A program made the translations under genes and the position numbers. Below, piece after piece: positions 1 to 8,703 of a stretch of DNA of 64,000 bases. This DNA comes from Hermodarchaeum sp048939595 (GTDB lineage: Archaea; Asgardarchaeota; Hermodarchaeia; Hermodarchaeales; Hermodarchaeaceae). The first letter of the stretch is position 1. The number at the start of each line of letters is the position of its first letter. Where the stretch lies: contig JBHLPI010000002.1 in assembly GCA_048939595.1 (NCBI GenBank), positions 1-64,000 of the forward strand. Direction: 5' to 3'. The notes below the pieces were generated by a model. The model did no database searches. It worked only from the letters and a program-made list of their open reading frames with translations, and had not been told where the DNA came from.

Positions 1-1110
1 AAAGCAATCCATAAAGCAGGAGCGCATGCTCAACTCAGTTTCAGTTATACCATTAGCCCTGTGCATAATGTTGAAACTTTTGTAAATCAAGCCAAAAACC
101 TTGAAGCCATGGGAGCCGATTCGATCTGCATAAAGGACATGGCGGGTTTATTGAACCCTTTCATCGCCCGAGAACTCGTCACCCGCCTTAAAGAGGAAAT
201 CAAGGTCCCGATTCAACTCCATTCGCATTATACATCAGGCATGGCAAGTATGAGTTACCTTGAAGCGATCAAAGCGGGGGTAGATATCGTCGATACTGCA
301 ATTTCATCTTTAGCCCAATCCACGTCTCAACCGCCGCTAGAAACAATGGTCGCGGTTTTAGAAGGAACCCCATGGGATTCAAAACTGGATCTTGAGTTGC
401 TATCAGAAATTGCAGCGTATATCCATGATGTTCGGGAACGGTATGAAGCCTATGAATGCGGAATGGTGGGAGTCGATACGAATGTGCTCCAATTCCAAGT
501 TCCCGGTGGCATGATGTCTAACCTTGTAAATCAGTTACGTGAACAAAATGCATTAGACCGTCTCCAAGACGTGCTTGATGAAGTACCTCGAGTTCGGAAG
601 GAAATGGGTTATCCGCCACTAGTTACACCTTCTAGCCAAATTGTTGGAACCCAGGCGACACTGAATGTGCTATTAGGTGAACGGTACAAAACCATCCCCG
701 AAGAAGTAAAACAATATGTTCGCGGATACTATGGTCGTCCACCCGCCCCTATTGATCCAAAAATTCAGAAACTTGTAATCGGAGATGAAGAGCCCATTAC
801 ATGTCGTCCTGCAGATTTGCTTGAACCAGCCATTCCTAAAGCCCGCAAAGAGCTGAAGGGAATTACTTCCGATATAGAAGACATCATTGCCTACATCCTA
901 TTTCCCCAACCGGCACTCGAATTCTTCGAACACCGCAAAGCACAAGAAGCCTTAGGGAAGCTTACTCCAGAAATTCTCGCAGCAATCACTGCAGCACTAC
1001 TAGAAAAACAACCAAATCAACCTCAAATGCCAATATTCCGTCGTCCAAATACTAATGGAACTAACCCTTGGAGTCTGGCAGGTCGAAGAGAAGCAATGGG
1101 TTATGATTGA
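1..1110 (+). CDS. Biotin-dependent carboxyltransferase subunit (pyruvate carboxylase subunit B / transcarboxylase 5S type), 5' partial
   Basis: The reading frame is open from base 1, so the N-terminus lies outside the window; about 369 residues remain. The visible part is the end of the TIM-barrel carboxyltransferase domain. CIKDMAG carries the lysine that is carbamylated in this family, LHSHYTSG carries the metal-binding histidines, and SQIVGTQATLNVL is a conserved block with the catalytic threonine. A helical PycB-type C-terminal region follows. The family moves a carboxyl group between biotin and pyruvate/oxaloacetate. The next gene encodes the biotin carrier and then methylmalonyl-CoA mutase, so a transcarboxylase linking oxaloacetate/pyruvate with methylmalonyl/propionyl-CoA is as likely as a pyruvate carboxylase or oxaloacetate decarboxylase. 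Family assignment is firm; the substrate is inferred. Confidence 0.9.
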   Translation, partial: KAIHKAGAHAQLSFSYTISPVHNVETFVNQAKNLEAMGADSICIKDMAGLLNPFIARELVTRLKEEIKVPIQLHSHYTSGMASMSYLEAIKAGVDIVDTAISSLAQSTSQPPLETMVAVLEGTPWDSKLDLELLSEIAAYIHDVRERYEAYECGMVGVDTNVLQFQVPGGMMSNLVNQLREQNALDRLQDVLDEVPRVRKEMGYPPLVTPSSQIVGTQATLNVLLGERYKTIPEEVKQYVRGYYGRPPAPIDPKIQKLVIGDEEPITCRPADLLEPAIPKARKELKGITSDIEDIIAYILFPQPALEFFEHRKAQEALGKLTPEILAAITAALLEKQPNQPQMPIFRRPNTNGTNPWSLAGRREAMGYD

Positions 1111-1132
1111 GAATAACGATCGAGGGAACTCA

Positions 1133-1714
1133 GTGACACAAAAATACAAACTAACGGTCAACAACAAAACCGTTGAAGTTGAAGTTGAGGGCCCAACCAA
1201 TGGAATCCTTACTGTTATTGTAGGCGAAGCATCGTTTCCTGTGCAAGTCACAGGCGGCGATTCCCAATCAGACAAATTCCTAATTACCGTAGGCAACATT
1301 CAGCACACTATTAACCTTACAGCAAATCCGAATACCTCGGATTTCACGCTCACTATTGATAAGGAAACTTATACTGCCTTTTTAACTGGGGAATCCATAA
1401 CCACTCCTCGAAGCTTTCGATCTCCAGCCATTACCTCCACTCCTACAAGCCTTACACCTGCTATAGAGCCGTTAAAAGAATTGACTCAGGAAGTAACCGA
1501 ACCTGGCACAGTAACCGCCCCCTTACCTGGTCGGGTGCTTGAAGTCCGGGTAAAAGAAGGCGATACTGTCAAAATGGGCGATGTCTTACTGGTGTTAGAG
1601 GCTATGAAAATGGCAAACGAAATACGCGCCTCACAAGATGGAAGAATAAGCCAAATCCATGTTGAAGCAGGAACGGCTGTAGAAAAGGGTCAGCCCATGA
1701 TTAGCATCCAATGA
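1133..1714 (+). CDS. Biotin carboxyl carrier protein (biotin/lipoyl attachment domain)
   Basis: 193 residues from the GTG at 1133, which has GAGGG six bases upstream. In-frame ATGs at 1055 and 1103 would start inside the preceding gene and are less likely. The C-terminal ~75 residues form a biotinyl domain with EAMKM; the biotin-accepting lysine is residue 159 (codon 1607-1609). The N-terminal beta-rich part (KYKLTVNNKTVEVEVE) and the Thr/Pro-rich linker are typical of carrier subunits of decarboxylases and transcarboxylases. It would swing carboxybiotin between the carboxylase and the carboxyltransferase encoded just upstream. No biotin carboxylase or 12S subunit is visible in the window. 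Confidence 0.88.
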   Translation: MTQKYKLTVNNKTVEVEVEGPTNGILTVIVGEASFPVQVTGGDSQSDKFLITVGNIQHTINLTANPNTSDFTLTIDKETYTAFLTGESITTPRSFRSPAITSTPTSLTPAIEPLKELTQEVTEPGTVTAPLPGRVLEVRVKEGDTVKMGDVLLVLEAMKMANEIRASQDGRISQIHVEAGTAVEKGQPMISIQ

Positions 1715-1813
1715 ATCGATTGCGATTAAAGCAATTCTTGCAAATGGGAATCTATTCGGTGAGAAGCCTTTAAGAACGATTTTTGGGCACATCAACCTGG
1801 GGTATCAATAGGC

Positions 1814-1948
1814 ATGGCTTGCCCAATGTATGATGCAGAAAATAATGTTTGTCAGCAACTTCAGCGAAACTTTCCTGAAGGTGCTCGAACTCCCTGCGAG
1901 TTCGTCAATGATCCTGCTCAGTGTCCCATCTGTATGATGTCCTCATAA
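1814..1948 (+). CDS. Small cysteine-rich protein (44 aa), hypothetical
   Basis: ATG at 1814, TAA at 1946, 44 residues with five cysteines (positions 3, 13, 28, 38, 41) and a C-terminal CPIC pair, suggesting a small metal-binding fold. It fills part of an otherwise empty 400-base gap between the carrier protein and methylmalonyl-CoA mutase. A 10-bp inverted repeat overlaps its 3' end. The ribosome binding site is weak (GGGGT at 1798-1802). I do not recognise the family. Cysteine spacing and codon use make it better than random, but it is short. Confidence 0.4.
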   Translation: MACPMYDAENNVCQQLQRNFPEGARTPCEFVNDPAQCPICMMSS

Positions 1949-1962
1949 TTTGCAGATGGGAC
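1923..1962 (+). terminator. 10-bp perfect inverted repeat, possible terminator hairpin
   Basis: GTCCCATCTG at 1923-1932 pairs exactly with CAGATGGGAC at 1953-1962 across a 20-base loop. It spans the stop codon of the small Cys-rich ORF and is followed by a pyrimidine-rich stretch (CTATTCTCCTTCCC). It could end transcription from the carboxylase genes or be a cis-regulatory hairpin upstream of methylmalonyl-CoA mutase. Confidence 0.35.
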
Positions 1963-2119
1963 CTATTCTCCTTCCCAACAACTCATGATACTATCTGAAC
2001 CCATGGTTAACGAGTATGGGTCAGATTGTATAATGCCAAAACCATTAAAACGACAATATCCTAACTGAAACAACAAAGACCATTCCATATTTGGTCCGCT
2101 CCTTGGATGGCGACCCCTA

Positions 2120-3796
2120 ATGGTAACAAAAGAGAAAGAAACCATTTCTCAAATGAAACAGGATTGGGAAAAGAAAACCCTCAAAAAAACTTTAGAAGCA
2201 TCTCCAGAACGCCGAGAGCGGTTTATTACCACATCCAGCCGACCAATCGCCCGTTTATATACTCCAATTGATGTGGCAGACCTCGATTATGAAGAGCATC
2301 TGGGCTTCCCCGGTCAATTCCCCTATACTCGTGGAGTTTACCCGACCATGTACCGAGGTCGGTTTTGGACTATGCGAATGTTTTCTGGATTTGGTACAGC
2401 AGAGCAAACCAACCTACGATTCCGGTACTTGCTCGAACAAGGACAAACTGGGTTAAGCGTAGCCTTTCACCTGCCAACAATCCAAGGACTCGACTCTGAT
2501 GACCCTATGTCAACAGGCGAAATCGGCGTTTGTGGGGTCGCTGTAGACTCGCTAGCGGACATGGAGATTCTATTTTCCCAAATTCCCCTCGATAAAGTTA
2601 CTACTTCGATGACCATTAATGCCCCTGCAGCAGTCCTCCTTTGTTTATATATTGCAGCTGCAGAAAAACAGGGAGTCCCGGCTACAAAAATTGGTGGCAC
2701 CATTCAAAATGACATCCTTAAGGAATATCAAGCTCAGAAAACCTGGATTTTCCCTCCTGACCCTTCCATGCGCATTATCACCAACATTCTCGAATTTTGT
2801 ACCAAGAAAGTTCCTCGCTGGAACACCATCAGCATCAGTGGATATCACATCCGTGAGGCAGGAGCCACAGCCGTCCAGGAACTCGCATTTACCCTCGCGA
2901 ACGGACTTGCATATGTTAAAGCAGGAGTCGAGGCAGGCTTAGACGTCGACGATTTTGCCCCGCGTCTTTCCTTCTTCTTTGACAGCCATCTGGATCTCTT
3001 CGAAGAAATCGCGAAATTCCGTGCTGCTCGACGAATCTGGGCTAGAGAGATGCAGGAACGGTTCAACGCTAAGAATACACGGTCCTATCTTCTCCGCTTC
3101 CATACCCAAACCGCGGGGGTGAGTCTAACTGCACAACAGCCTGAAAACAATATAATCCGCACGACTATTCAGGCTCTAGCCGCTGTCCTTGGTGGTACAC
3201 AATCATTACATACAAATTCCATGGATGAAGCTTGGGCTCTTCCAACTGAGAAAGCTGCAACCATCGCATTACGAACCCAACAGATTCTAGCTCATGAAAG
3301 TGGCGTTGCTAACACAATCGACCCATTGGGAGGCTCCTATTTCATTGAGGCATTAACCAACGAAATGGAAGAGGAGACCTACAAATACTTCGATCGCATT
3401 GATAAACTCGGAGGTGTTGTGGAAGCCATCAAGAAAGGCTTTTTCCAACAGGAAATCTCTGATTCTGCATTTCGTTATCAGCGTGAAATCGAAGAAAAAG
3501 AACGTATCATCGTTGGAGTCAATGATTATATTACCGATGATCGACTTGAAATACCGGTCCTGAAGATTGATCCTGAAGTCGAACGAACCCAACTAGCTCG
3601 TTTGCAAAAAACGCGTAAAACACGAAATAATCAAAAAGTCGATGAACTACTCAGTAACCTCCAACGAGCAGCAGCAGGAACTGATAATCTTCTACCTCAT
3701 ATCCTTGCAGCGGTCCGCGAATACGCAACGGTCGGTGAGATCTGTAACGCTTTACGGGATGTGTATGGAGAATACCAGGAGCCCATCATCTTCTGA
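2120..3796 (+). CDS. mcmA1: Methylmalonyl-CoA mutase, large (catalytic, alpha) subunit
   Basis: 558 residues, the usual size for the stand-alone archaeal substrate-binding subunit that lacks the cobalamin domain. The (beta/alpha)8 barrel signatures are all there: YTRGVYPTMYRGRFWTMR near residue 70, the DDPMSTGEIGVCGVAVDS block, RFHTQTAGVSLTAQQPENN and the IDPLGGSYFIE block. It interconverts (R)-methylmalonyl-CoA and succinyl-CoA using adenosylcobalamin held by the separate small subunit encoded 27 bases downstream. The chaperone GTPase gene follows, giving the classic mcmA1-mcmA2-meaB order. Start at ATG 2120; no strong ribosome binding site is seen. Confidence 0.96.
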   Translation: MVTKEKETISQMKQDWEKKTLKKTLEASPERRERFITTSSRPIARLYTPIDVADLDYEEHLGFPGQFPYTRGVYPTMYRGRFWTMRMFSGFGTAEQTNLRFRYLLEQGQTGLSVAFHLPTIQGLDSDDPMSTGEIGVCGVAVDSLADMEILFSQIPLDKVTTSMTINAPAAVLLCLYIAAAEKQGVPATKIGGTIQNDILKEYQAQKTWIFPPDPSMRIITNILEFCTKKVPRWNTISISGYHIREAGATAVQELAFTLANGLAYVKAGVEAGLDVDDFAPRLSFFFDSHLDLFEEIAKFRAARRIWAREMQERFNAKNTRSYLLRFHTQTAGVSLTAQQPENNIIRTTIQALAAVLGGTQSLHTNSMDEAWALPTEKAATIALRTQQILAHESGVANTIDPLGGSYFIEALTNEMEEETYKYFDRIDKLGGVVEAIKKGFFQQEISDSAFRYQREIEEKERIIVGVNDYITDDRLEIPVLKIDPEVERTQLARLQKTRKTRNNQKVDELLSNLQRAAAGTDNLLPHILAAVREYATVGEICNALRDVYGEYQEPIIF

Positions 3797-3823
3797 TTCA
3801 GTAAGAATGTTGAGTTGAATTTT

Positions 3824-4225
3824 ATGACCGAAACCACTAAGAAAATTCGGGTATTGATCGCCAAACCAGGTCTTGACGGACACGATCGTGGTGCAAAAGT
3901 CGTCGCAAGAGCCCTGCGAGATGCGGGGTTTGAAGTTATCTATACTGGGTTACGTCAAACCCCCGAACAAGTTGCAGAGACGGCCTTACAAGAGGATGTA
4001 GACGTTGTGGGATTGAGTATCTTATCAGGAGCCCATATGCGACTATTCCCCGAAATCATGAAGCTTCTCAAGGAAAGGAATATGAGTGAAGTTCTTGTCA
4101 TTGCTGGCGGTATCATCCCCGAAGACGATATCAAACCCCTAAAGAAGCTTGGAATCAAAGCCATCTTTGGTCCCGGTACCCCTACGGGCGAAATCGTAGA
4201 GTTCATTCGAAAACACACTAAGTAA
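3824..4225 (+). CDS. mcmA2: Methylmalonyl-CoA mutase, cobalamin-binding subunit
   Basis: 133 residues from ATG 3824 (an upstream in-frame TTG at 3815 adds three residues). It is a Rossmann-like B12-binding domain. KPGLDGHDRG contains the D-x-H-x-x-G motif whose histidine is the lower axial cobalt ligand, followed by the conserved VGLSILSGAH and VIAGGIIPEDD segments that line the nucleotide tail. It lies between the catalytic subunit and the MeaB-type GTPase, consistent with a three-gene operon. Confidence 0.95.
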   Translation: MTETTKKIRVLIAKPGLDGHDRGAKVVARALRDAGFEVIYTGLRQTPEQVAETALQEDVDVVGLSILSGAHMRLFPEIMKLLKERNMSEVLVIAGGIIPEDDIKPLKKLGIKAIFGPGTPTGEIVEFIRKHTK

Positions 4226-4242
4226 CCTTCGATGTGGGAGTA

Positions 4243-5208
4243 ATGACTCCGGATAGCACTGATTTAGTCAAACAGCTACTCAAGGGTGATCGCCGAGCAG
4301 CAGCGCGTCTCATGACACTGGCTGAATCACTTTCCCCGGAAGCTCATGGAGCAATTAAACAACTCTACGCGCACACGGGGAAGGCTCACATCATTGGAAT
4401 CACAGGACCCCCGGGCTCTGGAAAAAGCACACTTGTTGATAAGCTCATTGAGCACTTTCGAGCACAAAACCTAACGGTTGGTGTCGTAGCAGTAGACCCG
4501 AGTAGCCCATTTTCTGGCGGTGCGTTATTGGGAGACCGAATCCGAATGAACCGATTTGCGGAGGACCGCGATGTCTTTATCCGAAGCATGGGTTCACGAG
4601 GCAGTCTAGGCGGATTGGCTTGGGCTACTCATGATGTGGTCCACATTCTTGACGCCTTTGGGAAGGATATCATATTAGTCGAGACAGTGGGTGCCGGGCA
4701 AGCTGAAGTGGACATTATTCGGCTTGCAGAAACCGTCGTTTTGCTAACGGTCCCAGGACTGGGAGATGACATCCAAACCATAAAAGCCGGAATCATGGAG
4801 ATTGGCAGCATCTTTGCGATTAATAAGTCAGACCTTGATGGCGCTGACCGCCGGTATGCAGAACTTCAAACAGCGCTGAATCTAGACCAAGAAACCAAAG
4901 GATGGCAACCACCAATCATAAAAGTCATTGCAACAAGCGGCGAAGGTGTCGAAGAGCTCGTTAAGGCGATTCAAGACCACCATACATACCTGGTTGAAAG
5001 TGGAGAAATTACCAAGAACCGTGAACAGCGGTGTTGCGACCAATTAGAAACAATCGTAGAACAGAGTTTCATTCGCAAGTTATTCAAGGACCCGGATGAA
5101 CGAACTCTATTCCTTAAGCTCGTTAAGGAGGTAAATGATCGAAAAACGGATCCGTATACAGCCGCTGAACGGCTAATACTTCATTTAATTGATTCTCCTA
5201 AAACATAG
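4243..5208 (+). CDS. meaB: Methylmalonyl-CoA mutase-associated GTPase (MeaB/ArgK, G3E family)
   Basis: 321 residues from ATG 4243; GTG 4234 is an alternative. Walker A GPPGSGKST at residues 55-63, the base-recognition NKSD at 194-197, the switch segment VDPSSPFSGGALLGDR and VETVGAGQAEVDI define the MeaB branch of P-loop GTPases. The family gates cobalamin delivery to methylmalonyl-CoA mutase and protects it from inactivation. The older name LAO/AO transport ATPase should be ignored in this context, since both mutase subunits are directly upstream. Confidence 0.93.
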   Translation: MTPDSTDLVKQLLKGDRRAAARLMTLAESLSPEAHGAIKQLYAHTGKAHIIGITGPPGSGKSTLVDKLIEHFRAQNLTVGVVAVDPSSPFSGGALLGDRIRMNRFAEDRDVFIRSMGSRGSLGGLAWATHDVVHILDAFGKDIILVETVGAGQAEVDIIRLAETVVLLTVPGLGDDIQTIKAGIMEIGSIFAINKSDLDGADRRYAELQTALNLDQETKGWQPPIIKVIATSGEGVEELVKAIQDHHTYLVESGEITKNREQRCCDQLETIVEQSFIRKLFKDPDERTLFLKLVKEVNDRKTDPYTAAERLILHLIDSPKT

Positions 5209-5216
5209 ATTCTGTG

Positions 5217-6107
5217 CTATTTTCTTTTTGAAGTCCTTCTTGTCTCAAGAGGAGTACCCAAGCCAACGGTGGGATTTCCAGACCGTATCTGGTATGGGAC
5301 TTTTAGATAAGTGGTCACTTCATCGGGTGCTGTGGTTTTCAGGATTTGAACAAATTTGGACGGCTGCTTAAGGCCCGGAACATCGCCGTAGCCCCATCTA
5401 AGAACCTGGTCGACCATGCGCTCACAGGCCGTATGGACTTCAGGAACGGTCCCCCGCCATCCCATGAAGAGGACAAGAGTGTGTCCGAATTTGCGCATCA
5501 AGTTGATAAGACGACGAAGGTAGTTGAGGGCAGGAGTAGGTCCCACACCATCAATAAAGTCATCCACATAAGCTAAGACCATGCGAACAGTGCCTTTCCC
5601 ATGTAGTGAGGAGGTAATATTGCTAATCGCTGCTGGTAATCCATCTATGGATTGTATTTCATCTGGTTTGCGAGGAGAAACCAGGAGATTTGGATTGCCT
5701 CCCATTTTTTGAATTCGTTCCTGGTAAGAGGTTTTGATTAATTCTCTTTCATGGTCACCGAAGCCACGGAAAGTAAACATGTCCACCCAGTGAAAACGAT
5801 TGGCTTTGCTTGTCTCTAAGAAAACATCGAAGGAATCTGGTAATTTCCGTTCACACCATAAGGCGATGGCAACGGGATCAGCGTACGTGGTAACTAAAAG
5901 GAGTGTTTCAGAGTCTCGGACACCATTGGTAAGCCATTCTATAGTTAGGTTAATTGGATCGGTGAAAGTTTGATTTTGTACATACATAATGGTCGAAGTG
6001 CCGGACATGATACCGAAGTATTGGTCGAAGCTTTTGTTTCCAGAATATAGACGCGTTCGGTCTTCAATCCCTTCAAGCAGAATACGTGAATCCGGTCCTT
6101 CACTCAT
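5217..6107 (-). CDS. RecA/KaiC-like protein with degenerate Walker A
   Basis: 296 residues, convergent with meaB (8-base gap). The overall pattern matches a single RadA/KaiC-like core: strand 1 plus turn FGIMSGTSTIMYVQ (residues 31-44) where a P-loop would sit, a LLLVTTYADPV segment, and a hydrophobic strand ending in acidic residues at 174-184 (VRMVLAYVDDF). The P-loop Gly-Lys-Thr is absent, so ATP binding is doubtful. Basic C-terminus (TRRTSKRK). A second degenerate KaiC-like protein lies at 12.5 kb. It could be a signalling or scaffold pseudo-ATPase. The function is unknown; the fold is inferred from pattern alone. Confidence 0.6.
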   Translation of the reverse strand: MSEGPDSRILLEGIEDRTRLYSGNKSFDQYFGIMSGTSTIMYVQNQTFTDPINLTIEWLTNGVRDSETLLLVTTYADPVAIALWCERKLPDSFDVFLETSKANRFHWVDMFTFRGFGDHERELIKTSYQERIQKMGGNPNLLVSPRKPDEIQSIDGLPAAISNITSSLHGKGTVRMVLAYVDDFIDGVGPTPALNYLRRLINLMRKFGHTLVLFMGWRGTVPEVHTACERMVDQVLRWGYGDVPGLKQPSKFVQILKTTAPDEVTTYLKVPYQIRSGNPTVGLGTPLETRRTSKRK

Positions 6108-6299
6108 CGAAAATTAACTCCCGCCTGTTTCTACGATATTTAGTAGGCGGAAAGCATTTAATGGGTTTCCCTCAGCTTTGGCGCCTTCTTTTTTTTATCG
6201 CGATTTCTGTAATCAGGGCTGAGAAGACTTTTAAGCTAAGCAGTTTCGTGTTAGCGCCAGTCATGGCAAATGCAATAGTGCGCCGTGAGGGTAGCTGAC

Positions 6300-7097
6300 A
6301 TGAAGATCATTGTTCCCATCAAACAGGTTCCTGAAATCGCGGAAGTCAAAATTGACCCCGAAACTAAAACGCTCATTCGAGCTGGGGTTCCTTCGATTCT
6401 CAATCCTTTCGATGAATTCGCTGTCGAAGAAGCCGTTCGCATTAAAGAACAATTAGGTGAAGGCGAGGTGGTCATCCTAACCATGGGCCCACCTCAAGCC
6501 GAAGAAGCGCTGAAAAAATGCCTTGCTATGGGCGGAGACCGAGCAGTACATCTCTCTGACCGTGCGTTTGCTGGAGCAGATACCTGGGCAACCGCGTTTA
6601 CCATCGCTCAAGCCATCAAAGCGGAAGAACCCTATGATCTCATTATTTGTGGAAAACAGGCCATCGATGGAGATACAGCCCAAGTTGGCCCTGAAATCGC
6701 TGAGATACTTGGGATTCCCCAGGTCACCTATGTAGTAAATGTTGAGATAGCTGAAAGTAAGAAACGTATCAAAGTCAAACGGGAAACTGATGAGGGATTT
6801 GAGGTCGTCGAATGTCGACTTCCTGCCCTTCTCACGGCGACAAAGGGACTCAATGAACCTAGGTTACCTAGCTTGATGGCAATTATGAAAGCTAGTAAAA
6901 AAGAAATTAAACTGGTCACTGTGGAGGTCTTGGGTGGCGATCCAGAACAATATGGACTGCCCGGTTCACCCACCCAAGTTGTGGAAGTCTTTACCCCTGA
7001 ACAGCGAACCGGCGGTATCAAAATTGATGGCACCGAAGACCCAGAGGGTGCAGCCAAACAGCTTGTTGAATGGCTGCTGAAAAAAGGAGTGATCTAG
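6300..7097 (+). CDS. etfB: Electron transfer flavoprotein, beta subunit
   Basis: 265 residues from ATG 6300; GAGGG lies at 6287-6291, and a GTG at 6285 would add five residues. MKIIVPIKQVPE, the LNPFDEFAVEEAVRIKE segment and CGKQAIDGDTAQVGPEIAE are characteristic of the ETF adenine-nucleotide-binding fold. With the alpha subunit encoded 16 bases downstream it forms the FAD heterodimer taking electrons from acyl-CoA dehydrogenases. The acyl-CoA dehydrogenase at 14.9 kb is the obvious donor in this window. Confidence 0.95.
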   Translation: MKIIVPIKQVPEIAEVKIDPETKTLIRAGVPSILNPFDEFAVEEAVRIKEQLGEGEVVILTMGPPQAEEALKKCLAMGGDRAVHLSDRAFAGADTWATAFTIAQAIKAEEPYDLIICGKQAIDGDTAQVGPEIAEILGIPQVTYVVNVEIAESKKRIKVKRETDEGFEVVECRLPALLTATKGLNEPRLPSLMAIMKASKKEIKLVTVEVLGGDPEQYGLPGSPTQVVEVFTPEQRTGGIKIDGTEDPEGAAKQLVEWLLKKGVI

Positions 7098-7113
7098 CGG
7101 AAGGTGACCTATT

Positions 7114-8307
7114 ATGTTAAACATTGACAAAGAGAAATGTACTGGTTGCAGTCTCTGTGTGAAAGTCTGTCCTTTTGATGCCATGCATTTGGTTGACGAA
7201 AAAGCAGAAGCCGATGAAAAATGCACTCTCTGCGGCGCCTGTGTCAAAGTCTGCCCCGTCGATGCATTATCAATTGAACGCAAACGTGTGGACCCCTCAA
7301 AATTTACGGAATACAAGGGAGTCTGGATCTGGGCTGAACAAATTGGTGGTCAACTCCGGAATGTCGTTCTCGAGCTTCTAGGGAAGGGACGTGAATTAGC
7401 AGACAAACTCGGTGAACCCCTTGGTGCAGTTCTCCTCGGACATAATGTCGGAAACCTCCCCGAAGTCCTCATCCAACATGGCGCGGATATCGTGTATGTC
7501 AACGACCAGGAAATCCTAGCTCAATATACCACCGAAGCCTTTACGGATGTCTTTGCAGCATTGATTGTTACAGAAAAGCCCAATATTATCTTATATGGCG
7601 CAACAGCGTTTGGTCGAGACCTCGGACCTCGCATCGCTGCACGGCTTACCCTCGGTCTGACCGCGGATTGTACTGGGCTAGATATCGATGATAAACGTCA
7701 GCTCGTTCAAACCCGTCCCGCGTTTGGCGGTAACATCATGGCCTCCATCCTTAGCCCTTATACACGACCCCAAATGGCCACAGTCCGTCCCAACGTTTTC
7801 AAAGTTCTCGAACCGGATGCGTCAAGGAAAGGGGAAATCAAGAATGTGGATATCAAGGTAAACAAAGCTGCAGTCCGGACAAAGATTGTTGAAACCATCA
7901 TTGAAATTGAAGAAGGCGCTTTGAAAGTTGATGAAGCCGAAATGGTCGTCACCTGCGGACGCGGAATCAAAGATCCCCAAAACATCAAAGTCGTCGCTGA
8001 ACTCGCCAACGAGTTGAATGCCGCCTTGGGTGGTTCCCGCCCAATCGTTGACCAAGGCTGGATGAAGCACCACCAACAGGTTGGCCAATCTGGACGCACC
8101 ATCGCCCCAAAACTCTACATCGCTTGTGGAATCAGCGGAGCCATCCAACACCTAGTAGGCATGCGAACAAGCGACGTCATCGTCGCCATCAACACCGACC
8201 CAGATGCCCCAATCCACACAGTATCTGATTTCTCCATTGTTGGCTCGTTGTTTGATATAGTTCCTGCTATTGTCAAGGAGCTTCGTCGTGTGAAAGCCAA
8301 AAAGTAA
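7114..8307 (+). CDS. etfA: Electron transfer flavoprotein, alpha subunit with N-terminal 2[4Fe-4S] ferredoxin domain
   Basis: 397 residues. The first ~60 residues hold two complete C-x2-C-x2-C-x3-C motifs (C9/12/15/19 and C37/40/43/47), then a normal EtfA: the N-terminal domain, and the FAD-binding C-terminal domain with GQSGRTIAPKLYIACGISGA and INTDPDAPI. The ferredoxin extension implies electron exchange with ferredoxin or a membrane Fe-S partner, as in bifurcating or FixAB-like ETFs. Whether this pair bifurcates cannot be told from sequence alone. Ribosome binding site GGAAGGTG precedes ATG 7114. Confidence 0.95.
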   Translation: MLNIDKEKCTGCSLCVKVCPFDAMHLVDEKAEADEKCTLCGACVKVCPVDALSIERKRVDPSKFTEYKGVWIWAEQIGGQLRNVVLELLGKGRELADKLGEPLGAVLLGHNVGNLPEVLIQHGADIVYVNDQEILAQYTTEAFTDVFAALIVTEKPNIILYGATAFGRDLGPRIAARLTLGLTADCTGLDIDDKRQLVQTRPAFGGNIMASILSPYTRPQMATVRPNVFKVLEPDASRKGEIKNVDIKVNKAAVRTKIVETIIEIEEGALKVDEAEMVVTCGRGIKDPQNIKVVAELANELNAALGGSRPIVDQGWMKHHQQVGQSGRTIAPKLYIACGISGAIQHLVGMRTSDVIVAINTDPDAPIHTVSDFSIVGSLFDIVPAIVKELRRVKAKK

Positions 8308-8703
8308 CTATTCCTTTGGCTTAACGAAGTCCATAACGAGCCAATCTGTTACATTGCTATGTTTTCGTGCCTGGTTAGGCGGTGCCAAAACTAACCACCG
8401 AATTAGTGAGTCTATGTTGTAAGTTCGAGCACTCCATTGAACAACAATAAATTAGAAGCGAGAATTCATCACTTGTCCATCAACGAGAAATCGCCACGAT
8501 GATGTGTTTAGTTGTGGCACCACATCGATTTGCAATGTGAAGAACTGGTCATTTGGAGTAATAGTTGTACGTGTGTATCCGATTACACCAATGAGCGCAA
8601 GTGGAATGCAACAGAGAGCTTACAAACCAATGGCAAATGCGCGGACCCGAAAATGCCATTTTGATTTCCACCTGTGTGATTTTATCTTGTTTACCGTTAC
8701 CAT
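8308..8703 (-). pseudogene. Decayed molybdopterin-dependent (sulfite oxidase/YedY-like) oxidoreductase, N-terminal remnant with two in-frame TAA codons
   Basis: One minus-strand frame of 132 codons reads coherently from ATG 8703 to TAG at 8308-8310 apart from TAA at codon 28 (8620-8622) and codon 84 (8452-8454). It begins with a Lys/Arg-rich stretch, then a membrane helix (AFAIGL, stop, ALCCIPLALIGVIGY). The next block is ITPNDQFFTLQID and SSWRFLVDGQV, which matches the start of the molybdopterin domain of sulfite-oxidase-like enzymes (TPN-x2-F-Y/F ... W-x-L-x-V-x-G). The rest of that domain is missing. It ends directly against etfA. Two stops plus heavy truncation argue for a dead gene rather than recoding. 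The family call is pattern-based. Confidence 0.55.

Noticed and set aside
8308..8703. TAA recoding instead of pseudogene
   Set aside because: TAA is not used by known archaeal recoding (pyrrolysine uses TAG, selenocysteine TGA), and the domain is also truncated.
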